Position numbers and translations under genes: made by a program
Origin: Ascaphus truei
Taxonomy: Eukaryota; Chordata; Amphibia; Anura; Ascaphidae
Reading direction: 5' to 3'
Assembly: GCA_036426205.1 (NCBI GenBank)
Contig: CM071573.1
Location: 70,466,817-70,530,816, forward strand
DNA: 64,000 nt
The notes under the pieces: model-generated
Told to the model about the DNA's origin: nothing
Databases searched by the model: none
What the model saw: only the letters and a program-made list of their open reading frames with translations
In this document: piece by piece, positions 37,454-48,369 of the stretch
How positions within the stretch are numbered: the first letter of the stretch is position 1
Layout: each line of letters opens with the position of its first letter

Positions 37454-39010
37454 ACACACACACACACACACACTATATATATCTCTATACATAAGACACA
37501 CACACAACACACACGTTACACAAAACCACATGTAGACCACACACACATGTAGACACACCACACACACACATACACACGACACACTAGTAGACACACACAC
37601 AACACACACCTATACAGACACCTATACAGACACACGTATACACACAGCGACACAACGCAGACACACAGCAGACACACGGATACACACAGCAGACCACACG
37701 TATACACACAGCAGACACACGTATACACACAGCAGACACTATACACACCGTCGAACACGTATCACAACAGCAGCCACACGTATACACACAGCAGACACAA
37801 TAGACACATGTATACACAAACGTATATACACACACACACGTATACGTATACACACACACACGTAGCCACCCACGTAGACACCACCAACGTACACCACACG
37901 TCTACACACACATAACGTAGACACACACACGTACACACACGTTTCTACACACACACGTACATACACAGGCACATGTTGGACAACCACGTATACACGCAGG
38001 CACACGGTATACACACAGGCGACGTAGACACGCAGACGCACGTAGACACGCAGACGCAGTAGACACGCACACGCAAGTAGACACGCACACTAACATAGAC
38101 ACGCACATGGACGTAGACCGCACACACACACGTAACACAAGTACAAACCAAACGTACACACGTACTACACCATGTACACACAGTACACACATGTACACTG
38201 TACACGTATTACTCACAAACATGTACACGTACACAACACATGGAGTCATACACACACATGTAGACACACAACGTATACATACACATGTATACACACACAT
38301 GTATAACAACACACAACATGTATGCACACGCACGTACACACGTCCACACGTACACACGCACACACGTACACAAATGTACACGAATACTCACACACTGTAC
38401 ACGTACAAACAGATGCGAGTCAAACACACACATACGAGACATACACACACACCACAAACACGTATACACACAACACACGTATCATTTACCAAATCATGTA
38501 TACACATACACACATGTATAACACACACAAACATGTATAGTAGAACACACACACACATGTATTACCAACACACACACCAGGATACACCACCACATAACAA
38601 CACATATGTATAACACACACACATGTATACACACACACACATGTATACACACACACATGTATACACACACACACACACATGTATACACACACACACACAC
38701 ATGTATACACACACACATGTATACACACACACACATGTATACACACACACACATGTATACACACACACACACATGTATACACACACACACATGTATACAC
38801 GTACACGTACACGTACACACACATGTACACGTACACACACACACACACACACACACACAATGTATACACACAAACATGTATACACACACACAAACATGTA
38901 TACACACATGTATACACACACACGTGTGTATACATACACACACACGTGTGTGTATACACACACACGTGTGTGTATACACACACACACGTATACACACACA
39001 CACACTATCC
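37401..39010. repeat. Microsatellite block (TA)n, (CA)n and ACACATGTAT arrays
   Basis: (TA)n lies at about 37416-37450, then (CA)n, then a degenerate GTATACACACAGCAGACACA array to 37800. ACACACACATGTATAC units of variable length fill 38600-39000. Frames of 160-250 residues of Thr/His/Tyr or Cys/Val on both strands are artefacts of this composition. Confidence 0.95.
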
Positions 39011-39335
39011 CCAGCACCACCACATCAGCACACCGGTATCCCATGCCCCCCCAGCACACTGGCATTCTCGGCTCCCCACCATTCCCAGCCCCCATCAACA
39101 CCATCAGCACCCACACATTGCCACCTTCGCACCTCCCCCATCGGCACACCCACATCCGCACCCCCACATCAGCAACAAACCCTCCCAAATCAGCACACCG
39201 ATACAATCACCATCAGTACAGCCACAGCAGCACTACCACCGCACATGGGCCGTGTGGACCACTCCCCACCCAAATGCCACCCCCACACCACAAACATCCC
39301 GGGCAACGCCGGGGCTCTCAGCTAGTATATATATA
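39011..39335 (-). repeat. Dispersed repeat with CCCGGCGTTGCCCGGG head, inverted
   Basis: 39295-39335 reads CCCGGGCAACGCCGGGGCTC followed by TCAGCTAGTATATA, the inverse of the head at 9842. The preceding CCAGCACCACCACATCAGCA-type C/A-rich stretch abuts it. It shows that the same repeat ends here in the opposite direction, next to satellite DNA. Confidence 0.6.
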
Positions 39336-39447
39336 TAATGGAAATAGCCGTGTTATTTCAGTTGCGATAGTGCAGTGTTAGTCCAAATAAAACAGGTATC
39401 ACCTAATACTGAAGTACTCATTTTTTTCTGCATCATATATATATATA

Positions 39448-41085
39448 CAGTTAGGTCCGGAAATAATTGGACACTGATATAAGTTTTGTTATTTTGGCTG
39501 TGTACCAAAATAAATTCAAGTTGCAGTTAAATAATGAATATGGGCTTAAAGTGCAGTCTATCAGCTTTAATTTGAGGGTATTCACATTCAAATTGGAAAA
39601 AGGGTTTAGGAATTACATCTTTTTAATATGTAGCCCCCTCTTTTTCAAGGGACCAAAAGTAATTGGACAATTGACTCAAAAGCTGTTTCATGGACAGGTG
39701 TGGGCTATTCCTTCGTTATTTCATCATCAATTAAGCAGGTAAAAGGTCTAGAGTTGATTCCAGATGTGGCATTCGCATTTGGAAGCTGTTGCTGTGAACC
39801 CACAACATGCGGTCAAAGGAGCTCTCAATGCAAGTGAAACAGGGCATGCTTAGGCTGCAAAAAAAAGAAAGTCCATCAGAGAGATAGCAGGAACATTAGG
39901 AGTGGCCAAATCAACAGCTTGTACATTCTGAGAAAAAAAGAACGCACTGGTGAGCTCAGTAACACAAAAATGCCTGGACGTCCACGAAAGACAACAGTGG
40001 TGTCTGATCGTAGGATCCTTTCCATGGTAAAGAAAACTCCCTTCACAACATCCAGTCAAGTGAAGAACACTCCAGGAGGTAGGCATATCATTATCCAAGT
40101 TTACCATAAAGAGAACACTTCACGAGAGCAAATACAGAGGGTTCACCACAAGGGTTCACCACCATTCATAAGCCTCAAGAATAGAAAGGCCAGATTAGAC
40201 TTTGCCAAACAATATCTAATAAAGCCAGCCCAGTTCTGGAACAGCATTCTTTGCATAGATGAAACTAAGATCAACCTGTACCAGAATGATGGGAAGAAAA
40301 AAGTATGGAGAAGGCTTGGAACGGCTCATGATCCGAAGCATACCACATCGTTCTGTTAAAACATGGTGGAGGCAGTGATGGCAGGGAGCATGCATGGCTT
40401 TCATGGCCACTTGGTCACCAGTGGTTTTTAATGATGTGACAGAAGACAGATGCAGCCGATGAATCTGAAGTGTTATAGGGATATATGTCTGCTCAGATTC
40501 AGCAATATCAGCTAAGTTGAGTTGGAAAGCGCTTCACTTACAGATGGACAGTGACCAAAACATACTGTTGAAAGCAACCCAGGAGTTTTTAAGGCAAAGA
40601 AGTGGAATATTCTGCAAGGGCCGAGTCAATCACGATCCTACCCGCATGCCTGACTGAGATGCATTTCACTTGCTGAAGACAAAACCTAAGGCGAGAAAGA
40701 TCCATGAACAAACAACAACTGACGAGCTGCAGTAAAAGTCTGCAAAGATCACAAGAGGAGGAAACCCAGCGTTTGGTGATGTCCATGCGTTCAAGACTTC
40801 AAGCAGCCGTTGCCTGCAAAGGATTCCGAGAAAGATATTAAAAATGAACATTTATTATGGATTGTGTTATTTTGTCCAATTACAGTTTGAGCCCCTGAAA
40901 TAAGGGGACTGTGTATGAAATGGTTGCAATCCTAAACGTTTCATACAAATTTTTTTAACCCCTTGAATAAAGCTGAAAGTCTGCACTTCTATGCATCTCA
41001 GTTGTTCATTTCAATCCATGTGGTGGCGTACAGAGCCAAATTTTGAAAATTGTGTCAGTGTCCAATTATTTCGGACACCTAACTG
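39448..41085 (+). mobile_element. Tc1-like DNA transposon, full length, inactive
   Basis: The left end is CAGTTAGGTCCGGAAATAAT and the right end is ATTATTTCGGACACCTAACTG, inverted copies sitting in TA-rich DNA, as expected for Tc1/mariner insertion at TA. Between them lies a decayed transposase (39807-40841). At 1.64 kb it is a normal length for the group. It sits in MACROH2A2 intron 3 in the gene's own direction. Confidence 0.9.
39807..40841 (+). pseudogene. Tc1-like transposase, frame-broken
   Basis: The start ATGCGGTCAAAGGAGCTC is followed by the SIREIAGTLGVAKST helix-turn-helix region, the GRPRKTT AT-hook-like motif, KNRKARLDFAKQYL and FWNSILCIDETKINLY (region of the first catalytic aspartate). 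The second catalytic region reads QMDSDQN where a DNDPKH motif is expected, and the NPIE glutamate region near 40640-40670 is scrambled. At least several frameshifts occur between 40080 and 40700. A Tc1 transposase cuts and reinserts its element at TA; this copy cannot be functional as read. Confidence 0.85.
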
Positions 41086-41107
41086 TGTATAATATATTTA
41101 TATATAT

Positions 41108-41138
<31 letters not shown>

Positions 41139-41925
41139 TATATTTATGTTGGTGTATATATATGCAAAAAATCGTTATATATAATAAGAGCGCATATTGG
41201 ATGTAAACAGTATTGTGTCTTGGGATGTATACTGAAATGAATAAAGAGAAACAGAATATGGTGAAGTACGTTCTGTATTAGTAAAAGCGCAAAAGTAGAC
41301 AGCTACTTACAAAGTAGCCAAAAGTTAAGGCATGTAGGAACATAAGTTCCTCCGCCTCATGTGGTCGTATGTGGTCTTTTCCCCTCCACGTGGACCCAAG
41401 ACATCAGATACTAGTTACGTCCAAATGCTCTCTCTCTATATATAACGTTTTGCGCCGTATTTTTCTCCCCCTTGTCCCATATATTTACTGTGGATAATGT
41501 AACACTGTGGCAGATTTATCGTTTCATTTTATTGTTTTATGTCTTTATTTATGCGCACTTAGTTGTTTTGATATTAATATATTAATTATATAATATATAT
41601 ATATATATATAATATATATATATAACATACATATAATGTACATATATATATGCAACCAAATAAAATGGCAACGTTTCGGCTACCCTCTGGAGTCTTTATC
41701 AAGATATTATTAACTTTACAGTTAACAGTTACCAAAACAGTGACTGACTCTATAAAAACAGAGAGTACTCTTAATCAATTGTTATCTGCTGTCATAAACA
41801 TTGAAATAAAAGTTCATTTCCATGTAGAGAACAGTCAGTGCTGCGGACCACTTCTAGATAAATCACCTTTGTAACGTCTTCCAGATTTTGTTCAACATTC
41901 CTCAGCGTTTCCTTTGTATTCTCAG
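41086..41925. other. MACROH2A2 intron 3, right end
   Basis: (TA)n stretches lie at 41090-41140 and 41580-41650. The 41275-41340 part (AAAGCGCAAAAGTAG, GCTACTTACAAAGTAGCC) resembles 42575-42610, so two copies of one element family are present. A worn hammerhead-like motif on the - strand lies at 41665-41703. The frame at 41650-41874 has no recognisable similarity and sits in this repeat. Confidence 0.45.
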
Positions 41926-42121
41926 TTACTCAGAGGGGTGACCATTGCGAGTGGCGGGGGGTCCTGCCAGAATTCACCAGAGCTGCTGGCTAAGAAACGA
42001 GGTGCAACGTGGCAAGGAAACGATCCCTCTCAGCCATTGAGAAGAAGAAGAAAATTGGCAGCCAATGGCCAAAAATGCCAAAGAAACCAAAGGCCGGAAA
42101 AAAAAAAAGATCATCAAAAAG
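41926..42121 (+). CDS. MACROH2A2: MACROH2A2 exon 4: docking region and basic linker
   Basis: The acceptor is TTTGTATTCTCAG and the donor AAG|GTGAGC. The exon opens with LLRGVTIASGG in frame, then continues as PELLAKKRG and a Lys-rich linker (readable as IPSQPL, EKKKKIGSQW, PKMPKKPKAG and KKKRSS pieces) after single-base shifts near 41960, 42005 and 42030. In macroH2A this ends the histone fold and forms the lysine-rich linker that connects to the macro domain and promotes chromatin compaction. Confidence 0.85.
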
Positions 42122-42283
42122 GTGAGCCGCATAATTGGGAGAGTGGACAGCAAAGAGTGAGCCCAATTTTAGACTGAGAATAATAGGTTAACATCGCACC
42201 AATAGACTTAACTATGGCTGTCAACATGCTGGTAGGAATCCAACTGTAGCTTAGTTATAGACTACACACACACAAACAAAACA

Positions 42284-42285
42284 AA

Positions 42286-42330
<45 letters not shown>
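42284..42330. repeat. (CA)n microsatellite
   Basis: About 23 uninterrupted CA units lie in MACROH2A2 intron 4. Confidence 0.95.
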
Positions 42331-42331
<1 letters not shown>

Positions 42332-42554
42332 CGCAAAACTAATTTCAACAATTATCAATGGTGTCAAATGAATGCTGCCACAATGTAATGGATGTACACC
42401 ACACCAGAATATAGGAAAAAAAATACAAAAAACACACAAATCAGAACAACAGGTGAATGATACAAAACACTGTGGGATAAAAACGTTGAATGTCCTCATA
42501 AGAATTCCTGGACGAGGGGGTGACATATAAATGAGAAAGATGCCAATAGGTGAT

Positions 42555-43035
42555 GTACGTTTTATCATTAAAATAAAGCGCAAGAAAAGTGGCTACTTAC
42601 AATGTAGCAGAAATATCCAGGCATGTCAGGATAACATCTTTTCTGTTAGCTGCAGCAGAGGGGTGACGATGTAAGGAACCTCTCGCACAATGCGTACACA
42701 CGCGGGGCCTCCCTTCGGTGCACTGTTCAACCCATCTCGCGATCACCACCGGAACTGGCGCCGCTCACATCGTCGGGTCGCTCCGGCAGCTAGCTAGTTG
42801 AAAGTATAGTGCACAGTCCCAATAGCTTTAAATAAGGCTTTGCAGCAAAACAGGCAGGCAAATTAAAACGCTTAAATCAGACAGATTAGGGAGCTCTATT
42901 CAGAGACCCTCAACCTACATTGTTCGTCTGAGTTAGTACCCCAGAAGAAGTCTAACTCAGACGAAACGCATAAGGTGAGGGTCTTGAATAGATCTCCTAA
43001 TCTGTGTGATATAAGGACGTTTTACTTTATATTAT
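42555..43035. mobile_element. Foldback element with hammerhead-like centre, copy 3
   Basis: A one-sided left part with AAAGCGCAAGAAAAGTGGC is followed by short inverted arms: CAGATTAGGGAGCTCTATTC with GAATAGATCTCCTAATCTG, and GACCCTCAACCT with AGGTGAGGGTC. At the centre, CAGAAGAAGTCT...AGACGAAACGCATA (942-972) copies the layout of the better core at 61886. A possible ACGTTTTA direct repeat flanks it. Confidence 0.5.
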
Positions 43036-43089
43036 AAACAAACAGTACAGGGCGTCATTTTTATGGTTCATGATAGTAACAATAATGTA

Positions 43090-43300
43090 TCCCAGTGTCT
43101 GCTCCTTGTGACCTTGGGCAAGTTACTTTACTCCCTGTGCCTCAAGCACCAATATCATAGATTGTAGCTCCCCTGGGCAGGGACGTGTTCTTAACAATCC
43201 TATGTGCTGCGTACCGCGCGCTGTGCTGTCATTGGGAAGCGCTTTGAGTCCACTGGGAGAAAAGTGCTATATGAAACAGTCATTATTATTATTATTTCTT
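43090..43300 (+). repeat. CORE/MIR-like SINE, 5'-truncated
   Basis: CTCCTTGTGACCTTGGGCAA, GTTACTTTACTCCCTGTGCC, ATAGATTGTAGCTCCC and GGGCAGGGACGTG are followed by the tail GCGCTTTGAGTCCACTGGGA, AAAGTGCTATATGAA and (ATT)n. It ends within about 10 bases of the exon 5 acceptor, so SINE sequence supplies the intron end. Confidence 0.75.
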
Positions 43301-43305
43301 AAAAG

Positions 43306-43406
43306 GAAAACAAACAGAAAAAGAAGGGGCGTCCAGTTCAACAGCAGATGAGGTCCTGGGGACGGATTCACTGTTCTATCTTCAAAGAGCCTCGCTTGGC
43401 CAGAAG
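43306..43406 (+). CDS. MACROH2A2: MACROH2A2 exon 5: linker end and start of macro domain
   Basis: The acceptor is TTTCTTAAAAG and the donor CAGAAG|GTAACG. It reads EKEGASSSTADE, then GDGFTVLSSKSL and GQK after one missing C near 43354 and one indel near 43392. These are the Ser/Glu-rich end of the linker and the first strand of the macro domain (FTVLSSKSLVLGQK in related proteins). A SINE abuts the exon upstream, leaving a weak polypyrimidine tract. Confidence 0.85.
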
Positions 43407-44160
43407 GTAACGGCAAATTCTGGGGGTATTGGATTAGAAGGAGAAAATAGATACATTTCAAAGGCCGGCACATTTATATGGTTTCACAAGATATAGCTTT
43501 AGTCTTCAACCACACTATCTTTATCAGGGCCGGCTGGGGGGTTTGCGGGGCCGGTGCAGTGGGGTTTGGGGCGGGCCTCTTACCTTCTCAAGAGCAGCAT
43601 CTCCTCCTGCTATGTCGCGTGTCGTGGCGCCATGTGACGTTGCGTTGTCGTGGCGGTGTGTGGTCACATGATTGCAGGAGGAGATTGCGCTTTGGAGAGT
43701 AGGTAAGAGAGGCACTTGCAGAGACCCCCTTTGTAAAAACAATTAATGAAGCCCACAGGGCTTATTTGTAAGCTGTGATAGTGCCGATCTTGCGATATTT
43801 GCAGTTTACAGAATAAGCACCTTAAATGTCTAAAAATAATTAAAAACATGTACCATCAAGCTTGGACCAGTGAGTAAATGCAAGCTTCCATTTTGCAGTA
43901 TTTGCAAGGAATGTAAAAAAAATAAATACACACGACCCGATTTGATGTTGAAAGGGAGTGAAACACTCCAGCGAGAACCCCCTTGTATTGGAGTTCTTAT
44001 CAGACATGTATCACGCACACACACACTATACACACGCCCATCGCAGAACATCCTCAAGGCATTGCTTGTTTCTGTGAGTTTGTGAGTTCCGGTTCTATTT
44101 GAACAGCACAGCTTGGTTTAGTGTCTGCCTTTTCCCTTAAACTTCTTCTCCTTCGCTCAG

Positions 44161-44260
44161 CTTGTCCTTGACTCAGAGTGATGTTGGTCACATAGGATCA
44201 ATGAAGGTTGAAGGCATATCCATCCAAACTACTGCAGAAATCGACTCAAGGAAGACATAG
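44161..44260 (+). CDS. MACROH2A2: MACROH2A2 exon 6: macro domain
   Basis: The acceptor is CTTCTTCTCCTTCGCTCAG and the donor ATAG|GTGAGT. It encodes LTQSDVGHIGSMKVEGI and then TTAEIDLKEDIG with one extra T at the start and an indel near 44219-44229. The PTTAEIDLKEDIG segment matches macroH2A2 rather than macroH2A1, where the family has NPTNADIDLKDDLG. MacroH2A2's macro domain is known not to bind ADP-ribose, unlike the macroH2A1.1 isoform. Confidence 0.85.
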
Positions 44261-44910
44261 GTGAGTTATATGTGGGCATAGGAGATTATTTAGTGTTCAT
44301 TATACACATCAGATTTGTCCAATAAATTCCGCTCACTTTAAATTGCAATTATCATTCGTCATAAACACTTTTCTTTTTTTTGCATCAGTTGTCTTCGCTT
44401 AACATAATATCTTCCATCTGAATAGTTATAATGAATAATTAGTGAGATTCTAATCCTGAAATAAATCTGTTCATTACATAACTGCTTTGTCTGTAACATG
44501 AAGTTAACCAGTAATGTTATAATTATTAGTATTTGCCGATATTTAAATCACCACGTACACCAGCACTTGGCTATAAGCAAGATGGGAAGAACTATTTTTT
44601 TTTCCCATCGATTTCCTATAGAATCATAGGGCCTCTATCAAACAAAGAATATTTAAAACAATGCATTGGATGTCATTAATGGGTCGTTGTTAGTGTGAAA
44701 ATACTCTGGCCTTTAATTATACAGACAATACAGTCCAATACGGCTCTGGTTGCAAGCATAGTCATTCTTCCGGTCCGCAGCTGGAAGTGAACAGTCCGAC
44801 AATAACACTGCTGCAATCGGGGCAACAACTCGTGGGGGAACTGAGCAAGGGTTTTTATTTAGTACAACCCAACAATGAAACAACAAAACTAAACCAGCTT
44901 TAAGTCAGCG

Positions 44911-45245
44911 TAAGGCCTGGGACATAGTTGTTCTAGCAGTGCGGAGGCGCGCTGGGCTCAGGGAAAGCGGTGCTTTCCCTGGCCTTACACAGCGCACCGT
45001 CGGGGGGCGGGCCAGTGACGTACGGAGTGGTCGCCCTATTGGGCGAACCCTCACGTGACCGGCCTGCGCTCCGGCAAGCGGGGGGGAAATTTCAAAACTC
45101 TGTCAGACACACGCTTCCCCAGTGTGCGGACGCGGCGCGCGGCCCCTGCAAAGCCTCTCATTGCTGGCTGCAGGGGCTCAGTGCCGAGCAGGCAGCACGG
45201 CTCAGCACGGGTCAGCGCTAAGCGCTGACCATGCCCGAGGCCTAA
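44911..45245 (+). mobile_element. GC-rich MITE, family D
   Basis: TAAGGCCTGGGACATAG at the left and CATGCCCGAGGCCTAAG at the right are inverted ends. The interior shares GGGAAAGCGGTGCTTTCCC, ATTGGGCGAACC and CACGTGACCGGC with 11568-11968. Confidence 0.7.
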
Positions 45246-45379
45246 GGGAAAATGAAAAAACCAGTCCATAGGAGGCTGTGCCATATGTCATATAAGTCTC
45301 AGTATTCCTCAGGGAGATATCTGTACTGTAAACCACCCTCCCCTTCTCACTCCCTCCACTTTACACGTGGGCGGGGTGC

Positions 45380-45720
45380 GGCATCCACGGCATTCTCCTG
45401 CGTCTCAACCGCAACTCCCATGTCCCTCCATCTCCCGTGAACATGGCTGCGCGGCGTCAAATAACGTCGCGTTGCCATGACCACGATGCGCTACGTGACG
45501 TTGCGACGTCACGGCACGTGAGCGCGTAACGTCGTGACATTACGTAGCGCCTGTCGTCATGGCGCCATGTTCACGGAGTTGGAGGGGGAGCACAGGGTAT
45601 TGCGTGGGGGCCAAGGAGAATGCCGGGAGTGGGCACCACCACCGCCGCGGTAAGACTCGCCTGCGGGTAAATGCACTCACCTCAGACGGCTGGGCGAGTG
45701 CATTTGTCGAGCCCTGGGTA
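45380..45720. mobile_element. GC-rich inverted-repeat element
   Basis: GTGAACATGGCTGCGCG (about 45436) is matched by CGCCATGTTCAC (about 45563-45574), with ACGTCGCGTTG and GACGTTGCGACGTC between. It is CpG-dense, inside intron 6 and without an exon. Confidence 0.45.
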
Positions 45721-46042
45721 TAGACATAGTAGGTTATGGGTAAAGCAGAACTTCAGTCAGCAGTTCCAGTTTAGGACTGACCTTCAGCAGCAGGGTCGTA
45801 GGGCAGTATCCTTCCTGATCACAGACCGCCCATAGTGAGGTATGCTGTCTTTTTAAAGGGCTAACGATGCAGCTGCAGCTGTGACCTTGCTAATTAACTT
45901 TGATTGTACTGTTTAACTATTGCTCTGCTGGAGTCCGCAGCTACCGATATGTTCATGCATAGCTATCACACAGGCTATTTACCCTGCTACAAGCACGCCA
46001 ACCTTACATCAGCACCTTCGTTGATAAAGTTTTGTTGTGCAG

Positions 46043-46129
46043 GAAATGCCTTGGAAAAGGCCGCGGGAAGGAATTCCTTGAAGCTGTGAAAGAACTGCGC
46101 AAATTCACGGGCCCTGGAACTGACTGGAG
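46043..46129 (+). CDS. MACROH2A2: MACROH2A2 exon 7: macro domain
   Basis: The acceptor is TTTTGTTGTGCAG and the donor GGAG|GTAATT. It reads GNALEKA, then GKEFLEAVKELRK and GPLELT once a missing G at about 46073 and small losses near 46112 are allowed for. This is the helix following the KALEKAGGKEF part of the macro domain. The preceding exon supplies the first base of the opening glycine codon, so the exon phases agree. Confidence 0.85.
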
Positions 46130-46164
46130 GTAATTTAGGGCAGTGTAGTCAACGCGTAGCTCCT

Positions 46165-46516
46165 TAGGCCGAGCTCCACACTGGACTGCTACGGCCCGGT
46201 GCTTCCGTGCGCGCCTCCGCCGCACACTCCTGCAGCCCAGTGGTCTGTGCGCTAGCTGCAGGAGTTGGGTCACTCGATTTGGGGGGTGACGAATGAGTCA
46301 AGGAGCTGGTTCGCTTTATTGGCTGAACCAAACCGACTGTAGCCCCCAAATTTCAATTTGGGTTGTGGCGGCACAAATGTCGTAGGTTCAACGGACTTTG
46401 CGCCACAAGCAGTTTCTAGTTTGACAAACTCTCGTCCACTAGCCTCAAAGAGTGCCGAACGTGCGCGCATACGTAAGCGCCGCACGTCGTGTTAGCAGGC
46501 AGTGTGAGCTAGCCTA
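46165..46516. mobile_element. GC-rich MITE related to family D
   Basis: TTAGGCCGAGCTCCACACTG at the left and CAGTGTGAGCTAGCCTAA at the right are inverted ends. GGAGCTGGTTCGCTTTATTG and GGCTGAACC correspond to the family D interior. It lies in MACROH2A2 intron 7. Confidence 0.6.
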
Positions 46517-46643
46517 ATACAGTAATTGGCTTGGGCTATCTGGCAGGTGTTAACTTTTGGTATAGTGATTGTGAAGTACGTTTATTTAGCATTTTTGTAC
46601 AGATTCTTTATTATTCCTTTTTATACATATATGACATTTGTCT

Positions 46644-47446
46644 CAAACACGTACAAACGGTTTCCCCAAGCATTCAGTGCCCAAGTCATTCTGAGAGCCG
46701 TCTCCAAAGAACGTGGTGTGTGGGTGGTGCTCAAACCTGGGCAAGTGTCCTATGAGACATATGACATATTATAACCATTATATGGGGTCCGGTGATAATG
46801 GAGTGCCCCTCAATAAATTGCAGAGAAAGAGAAATGAGTAGTACTGTAGGGGAAGTGACAAGTGGAGTCAGTTGGGACAACCACAGGAGTACACAATAAT
46901 CACCCAAACAGTATATTGAAGAAGCGGCAATAATGATGGAAAGCAGGATTTAAATAAGGATAGGGCACATTTACTGCTGGTTCCCAGGGGACATCTCCAG
47001 ATCAATGCGTGCAATCCGTCCGTTAGTAGATTCAGAAGTGCAGAGGGTGCAGACAGAGCACAGCTCCAGAGTCCTGCAATGTCAAGCAGGAAGAAAACAC
47101 ACCAGGCCACTCCGCAGTAATAAAAAATAAAGATGTATTGAAAGCTAATAACACATACAGGGAACAAAAATAGAACAAGAGGAACGCCCTACGCGTTTGT
47201 ACAGGTGCGTCCTCTTGTCTATTTTGTTCCCTGTATGTGTTACTAGCTTTCAATACAATCTTTATTTTTATTACTGCGGAGTGGCCTGGTTGTTTTTCCT
47301 GCTGACATTGAGGACGTCTGGAGCTGTGCTCTGTCTGACCCTCTGCACTTCTGAGAGCCGTCTCCAGTCTGTGATTTGCCAGAGTGAAAGCATTGGTATC
47401 TATGTGCAAGGATTGGCCAAACTAGGCACCAAAGTAGAAGGGAGTG
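46644..47446 (+). pseudogene. Decayed duplicate of the MACROH2A2 terminal exon, split by an insertion
   Basis: 46644-46706 (CACGTACAAACGGTTTCCCC ... GAGAGCCGTCTCCA) and 47349-47446 (GAGAGCCGTCTCCA ... AGTGAAAGCATTGGTATCTA, then TGTGCAAGGATTGGCCAAA) match the true exon 9 at 49370-49544. The match includes intron bases before it, so this is a genomic and not an mRNA-derived copy. About 65 bases between the two conserved parts are missing. An element at 46707-47348 has split it. It lies in intron 7, upstream of exon 8, and cannot serve as a normal last exon. Confidence 0.75.
46707..47348 (-). mobile_element. Foldback element with decayed hammerhead-like centre, copy 2
   Basis: TTCTGAGAGCCGTCTCCA flanks it on both sides (46689-46706 and 47349-47366), an 18-bp target duplication. 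The right part, 47033-47348, is a near-perfect inverted repeat (AGAAGTGCAGAGGGT with ACCCTCTGCACTTCT). A 0.3 kb one-sided left extension precedes it. At the centre the - strand reads AAACGCGTAGGGCG, opposite CGCACCTGT. This is the 3' part of a hammerhead-like core with the second stem lost. Confidence 0.75.
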
Positions 47447-47640
47447 CACACATTTGTGGCATGTGTAGATTTCCACAGCTCTAGCTCACTTAGGCTGCCT
47501 ACAGCAAGATTGTGATGAATGATGGAACTTACATATGTCAATGCCAACCTCGAATAATAATACACCTTTCCTGAGACAGGAGTTGCATTTTCCATAGTAT
47601 AATTATTTTAGGGCTAACGACTTTCCTTGTTGCTCTCTAG

Positions 47641-47811
47641 CTGCCATCAGCCAGGCAAACGGGACTAGCAGCCAAGTTGTCATCCACGCCACATCCCTCA
47701 GTGGGGATCAGAAAGTGTGAAGAGCAAGCTGGGAAGACTGTAAGAACTGCTTTATCATGCTGAGGAGAAGAAGCACTGAAGTCGGTGGCGTTCCTTCCTT
47801 CCCCAGTGGAG
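47641..47811 (+). CDS. MACROH2A2: MACROH2A2 exon 8: macro domain
   Basis: The acceptor is TTGTTGCTCTCTAG and the donor GGAG|GTATGT. It reads AAISQANG, LAAK, VIHA, QWGS-like, KCEEQAGKT and then LKSVAFLPSPSG, with single-base shifts near 47660, 47700, 47735 and 47775. The VIH strand and the SVAFP strand are core macro-domain elements. In macroH2A2 the phosphate-binding loop differs from ADP-ribose-binding macro domains. Confidence 0.85.
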
Positions 47812-48369
47812 GTATGTTCCTGTCACAGTGCTGTTACACGTGCTGGGCCAGTGCAGCAGCAATGTCAAATATATTTGGCTGATTATCCCAACATTTTACT
47901 GTATCCAGCTTCTTGGGGCCTCCAAAAAGACGTTTAAAGGTTTATGATGGGAATAAAGTTATCAAGATTATTCCTATTTGACACATTCCTCAATAAGGGT
48001 CATTGCCCTCTTCCAAAATGGCCTCTGGACAGTTTCTGACAGGTTCATTGGTTCCGAGTGTGATTGGCTCACCAGAAGTTTGTTTCAGTAGCCAATTTAA
48101 ATGTCCAAAGTTTCTATCAACATAGGTGATACCTTAGTAGAAAGGGGTAGATTTGTGTTAGTAAGGCAGGGGTTTTTGTTTTTTTATTTTCACAACAATT
48201 CTGGTTAGGTTTTGGTATTATGTATTAGAACTAAAACAGGAAAAATTAGCATCCACCCTGTAAGGTTCCTACATTTATTATAGTGGCATACCTTGTCCCA
48301 AAGCTATGCAGCATCAGTTGCATTTTAACATGCATTTCTACATACGGTTTACCCTCTGTTAAGGCAGCA

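Noticed and set aside
38486..39381. Cys/Val-rich and Thr/His/Tyr-rich frames of 160-250 codons
   Set aside because: They are read-through of (CA)n and ACATGTAT microsatellites on both strands.
39919..40359. 146-codon frame as a host gene
   Set aside because: It is the middle of a Tc1-like transposase bounded by the element's inverted ends, and it is frame-broken on both sides.
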